A stretch of DNA of 64,000 nt, taken from the NCBI RefSeq assembly GCF_017308985.1, contig NZ_JADWPE010000006.1:338957-402956 (forward strand), in the 5' to 3' direction. The DNA is from Lysobacter changpingensis. GTDB lineage: Bacteria > Pseudomonadota > Gammaproteobacteria > Xanthomonadales > Xanthomonadaceae. Positions within the stretch are counted from its first letter, which is position 1, and the number at the start of each line of letters is the position of its first letter. Both the position numbers and the translations under genes were made by a program. The notes under the pieces were generated by a model. That model saw nothing but the letters and a program-made list of their open reading frames with translations. It was not told the origin of the DNA and searched no databases. Below, piece after piece: positions 52,702 through 62,547 of the stretch.

Positions 52702-55020
52702 ATGAAGGGTCTGGAAAAAGGGCAACTCGCGGCCGGCGCCGCGCACCTGAAAGTGGTGCTGCCGCTGGTGGTCGCGCTGTTCGTACTGCTGGCGGCATTT
52801 TTCGCCTGGAGCGGCTGGCAGCTGCATCGCGACAGCGCGCGCCAGCTGGCCATCGCCCAGGCGCGCAACGCCGCCGTCGAAGGCGCGACGAAGGCGCTTG
52901 GCGCCGAACAGAAGCAGCTCGCCGAACGCCTCGCCGCACCCACGCTGCAGGCCGCGCTGACCGCCGGCGACCTGGCGGCGGCGGCGCAGGAACTCGGCAA
53001 GGGCTGGAACGGCGCGAGCGATGTCGCGGTGCTGCCGCTGGACCTGACCGCCGAGTACGCCGCGCTGCCGAAGGGCGGCTACGGGCGGCTGGGCGTGATC
53101 GAAGCGGCGATCGCGGCCAATCGCCCGGTGTCCGGCCTGGTCCGCCACAACGGCGGGCCGCAGCTGGCGCTGGCCGCGCCGGCCCGCGTCGCCGATCGTG
53201 TCGTCGGCGTGGCCTACGTGCGACTGCCGATCAATCGGATCGCAGCGGGCCTGGAGCAGGTGAATGTCGCCGACGACAGCTACCTGGCGCTGCGCCAAGG
53301 TGGGTTCAGCGCTATCGAGCGCGGCGACAGGAGCCTGTCCGGCGGCGCCGAGGCGCTGGCCGCGAAGGTGCCGGGCAGCGACCTGCGCGTCGCCGCCGCG
53401 GTGCCGGACGTGGCCGGCGGCCCGTTCGGACTTGGCGCGCTGGGGTGCTTCATTGCCGCAGCGGTCTTTGTGCTGCTGGCGTTCCTGGCGTGGCGTGCTC
53501 CGCAGTTCGCGGCAAAGCGCAACCTCCCTGAACAGGAAGATGAAGGGGCCGTTCAGACGCTGGCGGAGAGCATTGAGGCCAATCCCCCTGAACCGGTAAC
53601 CGCCCCCGTGACTCCCCCGAAGCCTGTTGCCCCCGTCCCGTCCGTCACCATCGACCGTGGCATCTTCCGCGCATACGACATCCGCGGTGTCGTCGGCCAG
53701 TCGCTGGACGCGGGCGTGGCGGAACTGATCGGGCACGCGATCGGCTCGCTGATGCACGAGAAGGGCCTGACCGACATCGTCGTCGGCCGCGACGGCCGTC
53801 TGTCCGGGCCGGCGCTGGTGGAAGGCCTGATCGCCGGCCTGCGCAAGGCCGGCCGCAACGTCATCGACATCGGCCTCGCGCCGACGCCGGTCGTGTACTT
53901 CGGCGCCTATCACCTGCGCGCCGGCTCCTGCGTCTCGGTGACCGGCAGCCACAATCCGCCGGACTACAACGGCTTCAAGATCGTCGTCGGCGGCGAGACG
54001 CTCTCCGGCGACGCCATCACCGACCTGTACGCCCGCATCGCCGACGACCGCCTGCACATGGGCGACCTGGGGTCGCTGGTCCAGCGCGACATCTCGGAGG
54101 ACTACGTCCAGCGCATCGCATCCGACGTGCAGATCGACCGTCCGCTTCGCGTGGTCGTCGACGCCGGCAACGGCGTGGCGGGCGAGATCGGACCGCGCGT
54201 GCTGGCGGCGATCGGCGCCGACGTGACGCCGCTGTATTGCGACATCGATGGCACCTTCCCGAACCACCATCCGGACCCGAGCGAGCCGCACAACCTCACC
54301 GACCTGATCCGCATGGTGCAGCGCCTGGAGGCCGACGTCGGCATCGCCTTCGACGGCGACGGCGACCGTCTGGGCGTGGTCACGCGCGAGGGCGAGAACA
54401 TCTTCCCGGACCGCCTGCTGATGCTGTTCGCGGCGGACGTGCTCGAGCGCAACCCGGGCGCGGTGATCCTGTTCGACGTGAAGTGCACCGGGCGCCTGCC
54501 GGGGCACATCCTGCGCCACGGCGGCAGCCCGCTGATGTGGAAGACGGGCCATTCGTTGATCAAGGCCAAGATGCGCGAGACCGACGCGGAACTGGCCGGC
54601 GAGATGAGCGGCCACTTTTTCTTCAAGGAGCGCTGGTACGGCTTCGACGACGGCATTTACTCGGCCGCACGCCTGCTGGAGATCCTCGCCGCGCAACCGC
54701 GTTCGCCAAGCGAGACGCTCGCCGCGCTGCCCAACGGCATCTCCACGCCGGAGATCAAGGTCGATGCGCCGGACGGCGACCCGCACAGCTTCGTGGAGTG
54801 GTTCCGCGACGAGGCGAAGTTCGAGGGCGCGCGCCTGTCGACCATCGACGGCCTGCGCGTGGACTGGCAGGACGGCTGGGGCCTGGTGCGTGCGTCCAAC
54901 ACCACGCCGGTGCTGGTGATGCGCTTCGATGCGGATTCGCCGGAGGCGCTGGCGCGCATCAAGGCGGAATTCCGCACGCAGCTGCTGGCGCTGCGGCCGG
55001 ACCTGGCACTGCCTTTCTGA
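52702..55020 (+). CDS. algC: Phosphomannomutase/phosphoglucomutase with membrane-anchored N-terminal extension
   Basis: 772 residues from ATG 52702 (AGGGG six bases upstream; ATG 52696 is an alternative). The last 455 residues are a full alpha-D-phosphohexomutase: YDIRGVVGQSLD, the phosphoserine loop VTGSHNPPDYNGFK, the metal loop FDGDGDRLGV and the sugar loop GEMSGHFFF. It interconverts mannose and glucose 1- and 6-phosphates for polysaccharide precursors. The first 310 residues add a transmembrane helix (LPLVVALFVLLAAFFAWSGW), a periplasmic domain of possibly Cache type, a second helix (GALGCFIAAAVFVLLAFLAW) and a Pro-rich linker. Similar long AlgC proteins occur in Pseudomonas and Xanthomonadaceae. 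The extension may sense an external signal or hold the enzyme at the membrane. Confidence 0.93.
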   Translation: MKGLEKGQLAAGAAHLKVVLPLVVALFVLLAAFFAWSGWQLHRDSARQLAIAQARNAAVEGATKALGAEQKQLAERLAAPTLQAALTAGDLAAAAQELGKGWNGASDVAVLPLDLTAEYAALPKGGYGRLGVIEAAIAANRPVSGLVRHNGGPQLALAAPARVADRVVGVAYVRLPINRIAAGLEQVNVADDSYLALRQGGFSAIERGDRSLSGGAEALAAKVPGSDLRVAAAVPDVAGGPFGLGALGCFIAAAVFVLLAFLAWRAPQFAAKRNLPEQEDEGAVQTLAESIEANPPEPVTAPVTPPKPVAPVPSVTIDRGIFRAYDIRGVVGQSLDAGVAELIGHAIGSLMHEKGLTDIVVGRDGRLSGPALVEGLIAGLRKAGRNVIDIGLAPTPVVYFGAYHLRAGSCVSVTGSHNPPDYNGFKIVVGGETLSGDAITDLYARIADDRLHMGDLGSLVQRDISEDYVQRIASDVQIDRPLRVVVDAGNGVAGEIGPRVLAAIGADVTPLYCDIDGTFPNHHPDPSEPHNLTDLIRMVQRLEADVGIAFDGDGDRLGVVTREGENIFPDRLLMLFAADVLERNPGAVILFDVKCTGRLPGHILRHGGSPLMWKTGHSLIKAKMRETDAELAGEMSGHFFFKERWYGFDDGIYSAARLLEILAAQPRSPSETLAALPNGISTPEIKVDAPDGDPHSFVEWFRDEAKFEGARLSTIDGLRVDWQDGWGLVRASNTTPVLVMRFDADSPEALARIKAEFRTQLLALRPDLALPF

Positions 55021-55112
55021 GCGAGGAACGAGGGGAGAGGAACGAGAACCGGGTGATGGGCGCTTCGATCAGGCGTTCGCAGCGGACTCGTTGATTTCCT
55101 TGCCCCGAAGAA

Positions 55113-55149
55113 GAAGGCCGGCGGTTTGTCACCGTCGGCCTTCTGTTTT
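55113..55149. terminator. Rho-independent terminator after algC
   Basis: GAAGGCCGGCGG and CCGTCGGCCTTC (55113-55124 and 55132-55143) pair over 12 positions with one G-U, around a seven-base loop, followed by TGTTTTC. The stem begins with A-rich sequence on the other side, so it may also stop transcription from the opposite gene at 55228. Confidence 0.8.
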
Positions 55150-55227
55150 CCGGGTTCCCAGTACAGGTTCGGGGTCGGTCCTGCGAGACGCCTGCTGCTC
55201 CCGTTTCTGGTTCCTCTCCGCTGGTTC

Positions 55228-55875
55228 CTAGCTCCTGGGCTGCCTGAGCGCGTGATAACGCTCCAGCGCCGCGGCGAGCTCCTCGTCGATCACCTCGCGC
55301 TCGGCCAGCTGCTGGACGAGCAATTCCTGCTGGCGGATCAACTGGTCGTGCTGGATGCGCACGTTCTGCTGCGCCGGCTTGGGCACCGGCTTGCCGGACA
55401 GTTCGTTCTCGCCGGCGCGACGCAGCAGCGCGATGAGCGTGTCGCGACGACCTTCCACGCCCAGGCGCGAGGCCTTGATCGATTCGTCCATCACCGCCTG
55501 GCGTTCGCCGAAGGCGCGCCGCAGGTCGTCCTCGGTCGCGTAGGACTCGGCCATGGCGCGATCGCGACGGTTCTTCGCTTCGTCGAGCGCCGCCTTTTCC
55601 TTGTCCAGCTTCGCCTGCGCCTCGGCCGCGGCGCGCTCCTGCGCGGTCAGCGCGCGCGCCACTTCCTTGGTCGCCAGGCCGCTTCTGGCATTGATCTCGG
55701 TGCGCGCGTTGTCCACGGCGTGGGCAGGCAGCGCATCGCCGCACACGCGGGCGCCGTTCTCGTTCCAGCAGTACAGCTTCTTGGCGGCGCCTTCGCCGGA
55801 TTTCTTCTGGGCGATGGCGACACCGGTCGTGGCGAGCATCAACGTGCAGGCGAGCAGCGGCAGAGTGCGGTTCAT
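55228..55875 (-). CDS. Secreted DUF4124-like protein with coiled coil
   Basis: 215 residues from the ATG at 55875. MNRTLPLLACTLMLATTGVA is a signal peptide, cut probably after AIA. KLYCWNENGARVCGDALPAH resembles the short DUF4124 beta motif (Y.W.DENG....D..P). The remaining 140 residues form a long charged helix (TAQERAAAEAQAKLDKEKAA), probably coiled coil. Function unknown; periplasmic location likely. Confidence 0.8.
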   Translation of the reverse strand: MNRTLPLLACTLMLATTGVAIAQKKSGEGAAKKLYCWNENGARVCGDALPAHAVDNARTEINARSGLATKEVARALTAQERAAAEAQAKLDKEKAALDEAKNRRDRAMAESYATEDDLRRAFGERQAVMDESIKASRLGVEGRRDTLIALLRRAGENELSGKPVPKPAQQNVRIQHDQLIRQQELLVQQLAEREVIDEELAAALERYHALRQPRS

Positions 55876-55966
55876 GACGTCAGCAAAGTCCGAAGGAGCC
55901 GTCGGGAATTCCCCCAGAAACATGCAAGAGTCACGCCAGCGTCGCTGCCGGCGTATTGCGTCACGC

Positions 55967-56632
55967 TCAGGCGGCCTCATCGCTCCCGTAAGCCTGCCGA
56001 TACGCCAGCAGGCGCTCGCGCTGCGCGGCGAGTTCCGGATGCCCGCCGGCGAAGGCGAGCAGGTCGGCCAAGGTCGCGACCGCGATGACCGGCAACCCAT
56101 GGTCGGCCGCGACCGATTGTGCCGCTGAGCGTCGGGTTTTGGCCGGGTCGATGGCTTCCTGCCGATCGAGCGCAATCACGATCCCCGCCGTTTCGCCACC
56201 TGCGTCACGAATCAGTCCGAGCGCCTCGCGGATCGCGGTGCCGGCGGTGATCACGTCGTCCACGATCAGCACGCGCCGGCCGGCGAGTGGCGCGCCGATC
56301 AGGTTGCCGCCTTCGCCGTGCGTCTTGGCTTCCTTGCGGTTGAATGCGACCGGCAGGTCGCGACCGCGACGCGCGTACTCGCAGGCCAGCGCGGTCGCCA
56401 GCGGGATGCCCTTGTAGGCCGGGCCGAACAGCAGGTCGAAGCCGACACCGTGCGCGTCGATCGCATCGGCGTAGCACGCGGCCAGCCCGGCGAGCGCGGC
56501 GCCCGAATCGAAGCGCCCGGCGTTGAAGAAATACGGGCTCTGGCGGCCCGACTTGAGGGTGAACTCGCCGAAGCGCAGGGCATCGACACGCAGGGCCAGG
56601 TCGAGGAATCGGGCGCGGTGGTCTTGGGTCAT
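55967..56632 (-). CDS. pyrE: Orotate phosphoribosyltransferase
   Basis: 221 residues. The PRPP-binding motif is GRRVLIVDDVITAGTAIREA, the N-terminal FTLKSGRQSPYFFNAGRFDS is diagnostic of PyrE, and FNRKEAKTHGEGGNLIGAPL is the mobile catalytic loop with its Lys. It converts orotate and PRPP to OMP in pyrimidine synthesis. The ATG overlaps the stop of the GNAT gene upstream by four bases. Confidence 0.97.
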   Translation of the reverse strand: MTQDHRARFLDLALRVDALRFGEFTLKSGRQSPYFFNAGRFDSGAALAGLAACYADAIDAHGVGFDLLFGPAYKGIPLATALACEYARRGRDLPVAFNRKEAKTHGEGGNLIGAPLAGRRVLIVDDVITAGTAIREALGLIRDAGGETAGIVIALDRQEAIDPAKTRRSAAQSVAADHGLPVIAVATLADLLAFAGGHPELAAQRERLLAYRQAYGSDEAA

Positions 56633-57159
56633 GTCGTCGGGTGCGGATGGAGGGATTGCAGCATCACGTGCTGCGGGCCGGCGCTGCCGCCGTGGAAAAG
56701 CTCGCCGGTGTCGGTGAAGCCGGCCTTGCGGTAGGCGGCGATCGCCGGGGCGTTGATGCAGTTCACCGTCAGCACCAGCAGTTCGCGATCGGGATGGCGC
56801 CGGCGCAGGTCCTCGCAGCAGGCTTCCATCGCCATGCGGCCGTAGCCGCGACCCTGGTGGCGGTGGTCGATCACGAACGCACGCAGGCCCACGCTGGGCG
56901 CGCCGAGCGAACGCCCGACGACGGCATTGGGTGCGAAATCGAGCCGGTAGAAGCCGACGACGACGTCGTCGGCGATCACCGACATCGCCTCGCTCATCGG
57001 ATCGCGCAGCGTGTCGCCGAGGTTGAAGGCGGTGTCGCCGACGTAGCGATACTGGTCCGGAGCCACGCGCAGCGCCCGCACCGAATGCGCGGCGGGCGAA
57101 TCGGGATCCACGATCGGTTCGACGCGGACGCGGGCGGTGACGGCGGACATGGCGTTCAT
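56629..57159 (-). CDS. GNAT-family N-acetyltransferase
   Basis: 176 residues from ATG 57159 (a second ATG at 57150 is possible). The acetyl-CoA loop is HRHQGRGYGRMAMEACCEDL, followed by the beta-alpha unit ELLVLTVNCINAPAIAAYRK and AGFTDTGELFHGG, the typical end of the GNAT fold. The substrate is unknown. Coupled to pyrE by a 4-base overlap and divergent from the exonuclease gene. Confidence 0.88.
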   Translation of the reverse strand: MNAMSAVTARVRVEPIVDPDSPAAHSVRALRVAPDQYRYVGDTAFNLGDTLRDPMSEAMSVIADDVVVGFYRLDFAPNAVVGRSLGAPSVGLRAFVIDHRHQGRGYGRMAMEACCEDLRRRHPDRELLVLTVNCINAPAIAAYRKAGFTDTGELFHGGSAGPQHVMLQSLHPHPTT

Positions 57160-57241
57160 GATAGCCCCGAGCCGATTCGAGCCGTTCCGTGCGGCGCCGC
57201 GCGAGGGGCTATGATCGCCGGCACATCGTAGTGGAGTGCGC

Positions 57242-58015
57242 ATGCGCATCATCAGTTTCAACGCCAACGGCCTGCGCTCGGCCGCCAACAAGGGCTTCTT
57301 CGACTGGTTCCGCACGCAGGACGCCGACGTGTTGTGCGTTCAGGAAACCAAGGCGCAGGAACACCAGCTCGCCGGTCCGCAGTTCCTGCCCGAGGGCTAC
57401 CGTGCGTGGTTCAAGGACGCGATCACCAAGAAGGGCTACAGCGGCGTCGCGATCTACAGCAAGCGCGAGCCGGACGAGGTGCGCACGTCGATGGGGTGGG
57501 CCCCGTTCGACGATGAAGGCCGCTACATCGAGGCGCGATTCGGCAACCTGAGCGTGGTGTCGTTCTACATCCCGTCGGGCTCGTCGGGCGAGGAGCGGCA
57601 GGGGTTCAAGTTCAAGGTGATGGACTGGCTGAAGCCGCACCTGGACGAATGGCTCGCCAGCGGGCGCGAATACGTGCTGTGCGGCGACTGGAACATCGTG
57701 CGTTCCAGGCTCGACATCAGGAACTGGACGAGCAACCAGAAGAACTCCGGCTGCCTGCCGCCCGAGCGCGAATGGCTGAACGGCCTGTGCGTGGACACGG
57801 CCGGCTGGGTCGACGCGTACCGCGCGCTGCACGCGGAAGGGCAGGACTACACCTGGTGGAGCAACCGCGGCGCCGCGCGCGCGAACAACGTGGGTTGGCG
57901 CATCGATTACCAGCTGGTCACGCCGAACCTGGCGCCGAAGCTGCGCGCCTGTTCGATCCTGCGCGAACCGCGTTTCTCCGACCACGCGCCGTTCAGCGTC
58001 GACTATGACCTCTGA
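57242..58015 (+). CDS. Exodeoxyribonuclease III / AP endonuclease
   Basis: 257 residues of the exonuclease-endonuclease-phosphatase fold. MRIISFNANGLRSAANKGFF (metal-binding Asn), VLCVQETKAQ (catalytic Glu), YVLCGDWNIVRSRLDIRNWT (Asp and Asn) and FSDHAPFSVDYDL (final Asp-His pair) form the complete active site. It cleaves DNA at abasic sites and removes 3' blocks in base excision repair. It resembles XthA and the catabolite-repression-control protein Crc family; the complete catalytic set favours a nuclease. The end overlaps ampG by 11 bases. Confidence 0.9.
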   Translation: MRIISFNANGLRSAANKGFFDWFRTQDADVLCVQETKAQEHQLAGPQFLPEGYRAWFKDAITKKGYSGVAIYSKREPDEVRTSMGWAPFDDEGRYIEARFGNLSVVSFYIPSGSSGEERQGFKFKVMDWLKPHLDEWLASGREYVLCGDWNIVRSRLDIRNWTSNQKNSGCLPPEREWLNGLCVDTAGWVDAYRALHAEGQDYTWWSNRGAARANNVGWRIDYQLVTPNLAPKLRACSILREPRFSDHAPFSVDYDL

Positions 58016-59405
58016 GAACGCGCAGTCGCAGGCGCCGCAGCAACGCAAGGGCTGGCGCCTGGTCGCGGCCAACCTGCGCGAGCCGAAAGTCCTGGTGATG
58101 CTGTTGCTGGGCTTCAGCTCCGGCATTCCGATCTACCTGGTCGGCAACACGCTCGGCTACTGGATGCGCGAGAACGCGATCGAGCTGTCGACGATCGGTT
58201 TCCTCTCGTGGGTCGGCCTGGCGTACTCGCTGAAATTCCTGTGGGCGCCGCTGATCGACAAGCTCGATGCGCCGCTGCTCGGGCGGCTCCTTGGGCGACG
58301 TCGCGGCTGGATGCTGCTCGCGCAGATCGTGTGCGCTGCCGGGCTCACCGGCATGGCGATGGTGCAGCCGCAGGAAGGCCGGCTGATGCTCGGCGGCGTC
58401 GAACTCGACCAGCTGGTGGTGTTCGGCGCGATGGCATTGATCGTCGCGTTCGCTTCGGCGACGCAGGACATCGTGATCGACGCCTGGCGCATCGAGATCG
58501 CCTCCAGCAACGAGCAGCAGGGCCTGCTGACGGCGACGTCGGCGCTGGGCTATCGCGGCGCGCTGCTGGTCACCGACTCGCTGATCCTCATCTTCGCCGC
58601 GCACATCGGCTGGTCGATGTCGTACGAACTCATGGCCGCGCTGATGGGCGTGGGCATCGTCGCCACGTTGCTGGCGCGCGAGCCCGCGGCGAGCGTGCAG
58701 GCCGCCGCCGCACCGCATGCGTCGATGCTGTCCGTGCAGGGCCTGTACGACGCCATCGTCGCGCCGTTCGTCGTGTTCTTCCGTGCACACGGCAAGTGGG
58801 CGCTGGTGATGCTGTTGGCGATCAGCCTGTACCGGCTGCCCGATTTCGTGCTCGGCCCGATGGCGAACCCGTTCTACGCCGACCTCGGCCTGGACAAGGA
58901 AACCGTCGGCGCGGTCCGCGGCAGCTTCGGCCTGCTGGCGACGACGCTGGGCATCGCCGCCGCCGGGCTGTGCGCGGTGCGGTTCGGCTTCTTCGCGACG
59001 CTGATGGCCGGCGCGGTGCTGGGCCCCGGCTCGAACCTGGCGTTCTCGTACCTGGCGCTGCACGGCGCCGACGCCGGTGTCTTCACGGCGGTGATGGTGA
59101 TCGACAATTTCTGCTCCGGCTTCGCCGGGGTGGCGCTGATCGGTTACATGTCCAGCCTGACCAGCGCCGGCTACACCGCCACGCAGTACGCGTTGCTCAG
59201 TTCGTTCTACGCCTTGCCCGGAAAGGTCCTGAAGGGCCTGTCGGGCTGGACCATCGAACAACTGGAAGTGGGCCGCAGTTTGCTGGAGGCGTATTCGCTA
59301 TTCTTCGCCGGAACGGCCCTGATCGGCATACCGGCGCTGCTGTTGTGCCTGGTCCTGGCCGCTCGCCGGACCGGCGCGACCGCGCGCACGCCGGCGGTGG
59401 AATGA
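58005..59405 (+). CDS. ampG: AmpG-family muropeptide permease
   Basis: 466 residues with about 12-14 hydrophobic segments of the major facilitator type. LLLGFSSGIPIYLVGNTLGY and FLSWVGLAYSLKFLWAPLID are typical of AmpG, which imports GlcNAc-anhydroMurNAc peptides for cell-wall recycling. FASATQDIVIDAWRIE is the conserved cytoplasmic motif after helix 4. The substrate fits the neighbouring anmK, which phosphorylates anhydroMurNAc after uptake. Start ATG at 58005 lies within the exonuclease gene. Confidence 0.92.
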   Translation: MTSENAQSQAPQQRKGWRLVAANLREPKVLVMLLLGFSSGIPIYLVGNTLGYWMRENAIELSTIGFLSWVGLAYSLKFLWAPLIDKLDAPLLGRLLGRRRGWMLLAQIVCAAGLTGMAMVQPQEGRLMLGGVELDQLVVFGAMALIVAFASATQDIVIDAWRIEIASSNEQQGLLTATSALGYRGALLVTDSLILIFAAHIGWSMSYELMAALMGVGIVATLLAREPAASVQAAAAPHASMLSVQGLYDAIVAPFVVFFRAHGKWALVMLLAISLYRLPDFVLGPMANPFYADLGLDKETVGAVRGSFGLLATTLGIAAAGLCAVRFGFFATLMAGAVLGPGSNLAFSYLALHGADAGVFTAVMVIDNFCSGFAGVALIGYMSSLTSAGYTATQYALLSSFYALPGKVLKGLSGWTIEQLEVGRSLLEAYSLFFAGTALIGIPALLLCLVLAARRTGATARTPAVE

Positions 59406-59431
59406 CCAGGCCCGGCCTGGAAGGAACCTGC

Positions 59432-59767
59432 ATGACCGACATCATCCTGCACGACATCGACCCGCTGCTCCTCGATCGCGTCAAGCGCGTGGCCCAAGCG
59501 CGCTCGTGGCCGCTGCAGGAAGCGCTGGTGCATCTGCTCGAACACGGCCTTTTTGCCTGCGAAGCCGAGCTGGCGGCACGTTTCACCGATTCCGATGCGA
59601 TGGCGCTGCAGGCGGCGATCGCCGCGCTGGAACACATCCCGAGCGATCCGGGTTTCTCGAAGATCGGCCGCATGGAGCGTCCGGCGGATGTCGCCGCGCT
59701 CCCGCTGGAAAATCAGGGCCTGACCGACGTCGACCGCGACCTGATGGCCTACGCCCAGAAGGGCTGA
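59432..59767 (+). CDS. Small protein of unknown function after ampG
   Basis: 111 residues from ATG 59432, preceded by AAGGA; an earlier ATG at 59402 would overlap the ampG stop. TDIILHDIDPLLLDRVKRVA, then LQEALVHLLEHGLFACEAEL resembles a ribbon-helix-helix or Arc-like DNA-binding start (strand, two helices), followed by an acidic helical tail. It may be a small regulator. Same transcript as ampG. Confidence 0.65.
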   Translation: MTDIILHDIDPLLLDRVKRVAQARSWPLQEALVHLLEHGLFACEAELAARFTDSDAMALQAAIAALEHIPSDPGFSKIGRMERPADVAALPLENQGLTDVDRDLMAYAQKG

Positions 59768-59786
59768 CGGCGGGATGACGGCCGCG

Positions 59787-60959
59787 TCAGGCGGCCGGAT
59801 GCACCACGCCGAGCACGCGCGGCCCGCGCGCGCCGGTCACGCTGGGGAGATTGCCGGGCAGACCCGACAGCGTCTGCCGTGCCAGCCACGCGAACCCCAT
59901 CGCCTCGACGAAATCCGGATCGACGCCGTGATGCGCGGTCGATTCGACCGCCACGCCCGGCAGATGCGCACCGATGCGCTCGATCAGGCGCGGGTTGTGC
60001 ACGCCGCCGCCGCACGCCAGCACTCGACGCGTGGCCGGCTGGTGCGCGCGCAACGCGTCGGCGATGGTGATCGCGCTCAGTTCCAGCAACGTCGCCTGCA
60101 CGTCGGCGGGCGATTCGTCGCCGTCGAGGCGGCGTTCGACCCACGGCAGGTGGAACTGCTCGCGGCCGGTGCTCTTGGGCGGCGGCAGCATGAACCACGG
60201 CTCCTCGAGCATGCGCGCCAGCAGCTCGGCATCCAGCGTGCCCTGCGCGGCGAACGCGCCGCCGGCGTCGAACGCCGCGCCGGTGTGGCGGTGGCACCAC
60301 GCATCGAGCAGGCAGTTCGCCGGGCCGGTGTCGAAGCCGCGTACCGGTCCGTTCGCCGGCAGCAGCGTGAAGTTGGCGATGCCGCCGAGGTTCAGCACCG
60401 CACGATCTTCGGAGGCATCGGCCAGCAATGCGGCATGCAGCGCCGGCAGCAGCGGGGCGCCGTGGCCACCGGCGGCGACGTCGCGGCGGCGGAAATCGGA
60501 CGCGGTCGCGATGCCGGTGCGTTCGGCGATCAGTCCGCCGTCGCCCATCTGCCAGGTAAAGGGGCGGCGGCCATCGAAACGCGCGCCGTCCGGGCGATGG
60601 CGGACGGTCTGTCCGTGCGAGCCGATCGCGTGCACCTCCGCCGCCGGGACGCCGGCGTCATCGAGCAGGCGCAGCGCGGCGTCGGCGAAGGCTTCGGCGA
60701 TCTGCATGTCCAGCGTGCCCAGTTCGTCCAGCGATTGCGCGTCGAGGCCCTGGCCGAGGGCGACCAGTCGCGTGCGCAGCGCTTCGTCCCAGGCGTACGT
60801 GCGGCCGAGCAGCAACTCGACCGTATCGCGGGAACCGGGGCGACGTTCGAAACGGACCAGCGCGGCGTCGATGCCGTCCGCGCTGGTACCCGAGATCAGG
60901 CCGACGAAAAGACCGTCGACGGCAGAGCCGTCCACCGGCCCGGCCGGGTTGTGGGGCAT
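59787..60959 (-). CDS. anmK: Anhydro-N-acetylmuramic acid kinase
   Basis: 390 residues. [20 protein letters not shown] is the AnmK signature near the N-terminus (here SADG instead of SMDG), [12 protein letters not shown] and [14 protein letters not shown] follow, and [20 protein letters not shown] is the ATP-binding end of the ASKHA fold. It hydrolyses the 1,6-anhydro ring and phosphorylates MurNAc with ATP in wall recycling, downstream of AmpG. The stop is 19 bases from the small gene after ampG (tail to tail). It follows the M23 gene on the same strand by 1 base. Confidence 0.95.
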   Translation of the reverse strand: MPHNPAGPVDGSAVDGLFVGLISGTSADGIDAALVRFERRPGSRDTVELLLGRTYAWDEALRTRLVALGQGLDAQSLDELGTLDMQIAEAFADAALRLLDDAGVPAAEVHAIGSHGQTVRHRPDGARFDGRRPFTWQMGDGGLIAERTGIATASDFRRRDVAAGGHGAPLLPALHAALLADASEDRAVLNLGGIANFTLLPANGPVRGFDTGPANCLLDAWCHRHTGAAFDAGGAFAAQGTLDAELLARMLEEPWFMLPPPKSTGREQFHLPWVERRLDGDESPADVQATLLELSAITIADALRAHQPATRRVLACGGGVHNPRLIERIGAHLPGVAVESTAHHGVDPDFVEAMGFAWLARQTLSGLPGNLPSVTGARGPRVLGVVHPAA

Positions 60960-60960
60960 G

Positions 60961-62403
60961 TCAGGCCTTGGTCTTGGCGGACTTGGCCGGCTTGCGCGCG
61001 GCCGGCGACGTCTGGGAGACGTCGGCGTAGATGATGTTCTCGACCTTCTGGATGCGCGCCAGCGCCACGGCCGTCTGTGCGCGGAACTGCGCCAGCGCGG
61101 CGCCCGACAGCGGTTCCGGCGGCGGCATGGTGATCGAGAGCGGGTTGCGGTGCGCGCCGTTCACGCGGAATTCGTAATGCAGGTGCGGGCCGGTCGACAT
61201 GCCGGTGCTGCCGACGTAGCCGATCACCGTGCCCTGCGCGATGCGCTGGCCCCGACGGATCTTCGCCACGCGCGACATATGGCCGTACAGCGTGGTGTAG
61301 CCGCGGCCGTGGTCGAGCACCACCGCGTTTCCGTAACCACCGTGCCAGCCGGCGGAGACGACACGCGCGTCGCCGGCCGCCATGATCGGCGTGCCCGTGC
61401 GCGCGGCGTAGTCCACGCCCTTGTGCATGCGCATGCGGCCCAGCACCGGGTGGCGACGCGCACCGAAGCCCGAGGTCAGGCGCGCATACGGGATCGGCAT
61501 GCGGATGAAGCTCTTCTTCAGCGGACGACCGTCGCCGGTGAAGTACTCGGCCTTGCCGTTGCGCTCGAAACGGAAACCGGTGTGCAGCTTGCCGCCGGTG
61601 GTGAAGGTCGCCGCCAGCACGGGGCCGGTGCGCAGCAGTTCGCCTTCGCGCCAGATCTGCTCGACCACCACGCTGAAGCGGTCGTTCGCGCCGACGTCCT
61701 CGTTGAAGTCGATGTCGTACTTGAAGATCTCGTCGGTCAGCGTGTTGATGTTGTTGCCCGACAGGCCCAGCTTGCGCGCCGAGCGGAACAGCGACTTGCC
61801 GACCTTGCCGCTGATCACCACGGTGCGGGTTTCGGTCGGGCGGACGATGACTTTCTCGGTGACCTTGTCCCCGGCGACCGACAGCTCGACGCGATGGCTG
61901 TCGTCGCGGTCGTAACGGAACGTGCGCAGCTCGCCGCTGACCGGCAGGTCGAACGCGAGTTCGGTGCCGGGCTTCAGGCGCGTCAGCACGGACTTGTCGC
62001 CCGGCACGGCGTCCAGGATCCGGTGCATGGTCGACGCCGGCAGGTCGAGATCCTCGAACACCGCGCCCAGCGTCTGGCCGCGCTCGACGCGCACGATCTG
62101 CCAGCTGTCGCCGTTATGGCCCTTCAGGCGGGCCAGCGGCAGCGGCGGCAGCGCGAGCGCCAGCGAACTGCGCTGCGCATGCATCGGCGCGGGGGCATTG
62201 GAAGTGTGGCCGAAACCGGGCACGATCGCCGCGACCAGTACGCCGAGCGTCGCGAACAGGCTCGCGTGCGCCCAGTGGCGACGCGTCCAGCGGCCGTTGA
62301 AACCCCGGGACACCTGGGTCGCCGACACCGGACGATGCAGAGCGGCTTCGCGTAGCGCCTTGAGACGTTGGCGCCGATCCGTACCGTTCTCGGAAGCTGT
62401 CAT
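60961..62403 (-). CDS. Murein DD-endopeptidase, M23 family (MepM-like)
   Basis: 480 residues from the ATG at 62403 (a GTG at 62505 would add 34). One transmembrane helix ([17 protein letters not shown], about 46-62). An OapA/LysM-like region follows ([20 protein letters not shown]). The C-terminal peptidase has [20 protein letters not shown] with the first His and Asp zinc ligands, and [14 protein letters not shown] with the HxH. It cuts peptide cross-links in peptidoglycan to allow wall growth. The chain M23-anmK on one strand, next to tyrS, is conserved in Xanthomonadaceae and Pseudomonas. Confidence 0.93.
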   Translation of the reverse strand: MTASENGTDRRQRLKALREAALHRPVSATQVSRGFNGRWTRRHWAHASLFATLGVLVAAIVPGFGHTSNAPAPMHAQRSSLALALPPLPLARLKGHNGDSWQIVRVERGQTLGAVFEDLDLPASTMHRILDAVPGDKSVLTRLKPGTELAFDLPVSGELRTFRYDRDDSHRVELSVAGDKVTEKVIVRPTETRTVVISGKVGKSLFRSARKLGLSGNNINTLTDEIFKYDIDFNEDVGANDRFSVVVEQIWREGELLRTGPVLAATFTTGGKLHTGFRFERNGKAEYFTGDGRPLKKSFIRMPIPYARLTSGFGARRHPVLGRMRMHKGVDYAARTGTPIMAAGDARVVSAGWHGGYGNAVVLDHGRGYTTLYGHMSRVAKIRRGQRIAQGTVIGYVGSTGMSTGPHLHYEFRVNGAHRNPLSITMPPPEPLSGAALAQFRAQTAVALARIQKVENIIYADVSQTSPAARKPAKSAKTKA

Positions 62404-62547
62404 TTTGGTGTCCCGCGCGCAGGTGTGAAGGCCGTGTAGCGGCGTTACCATAGAGGTGCGAGCAGTGTGCGTCAAACCCTTGAACTGAATAGGGTTTTTC
62501 TTCACGTGCCCCGGCGGTTATGTTTAACCGTGATTTAACCCGAATCC

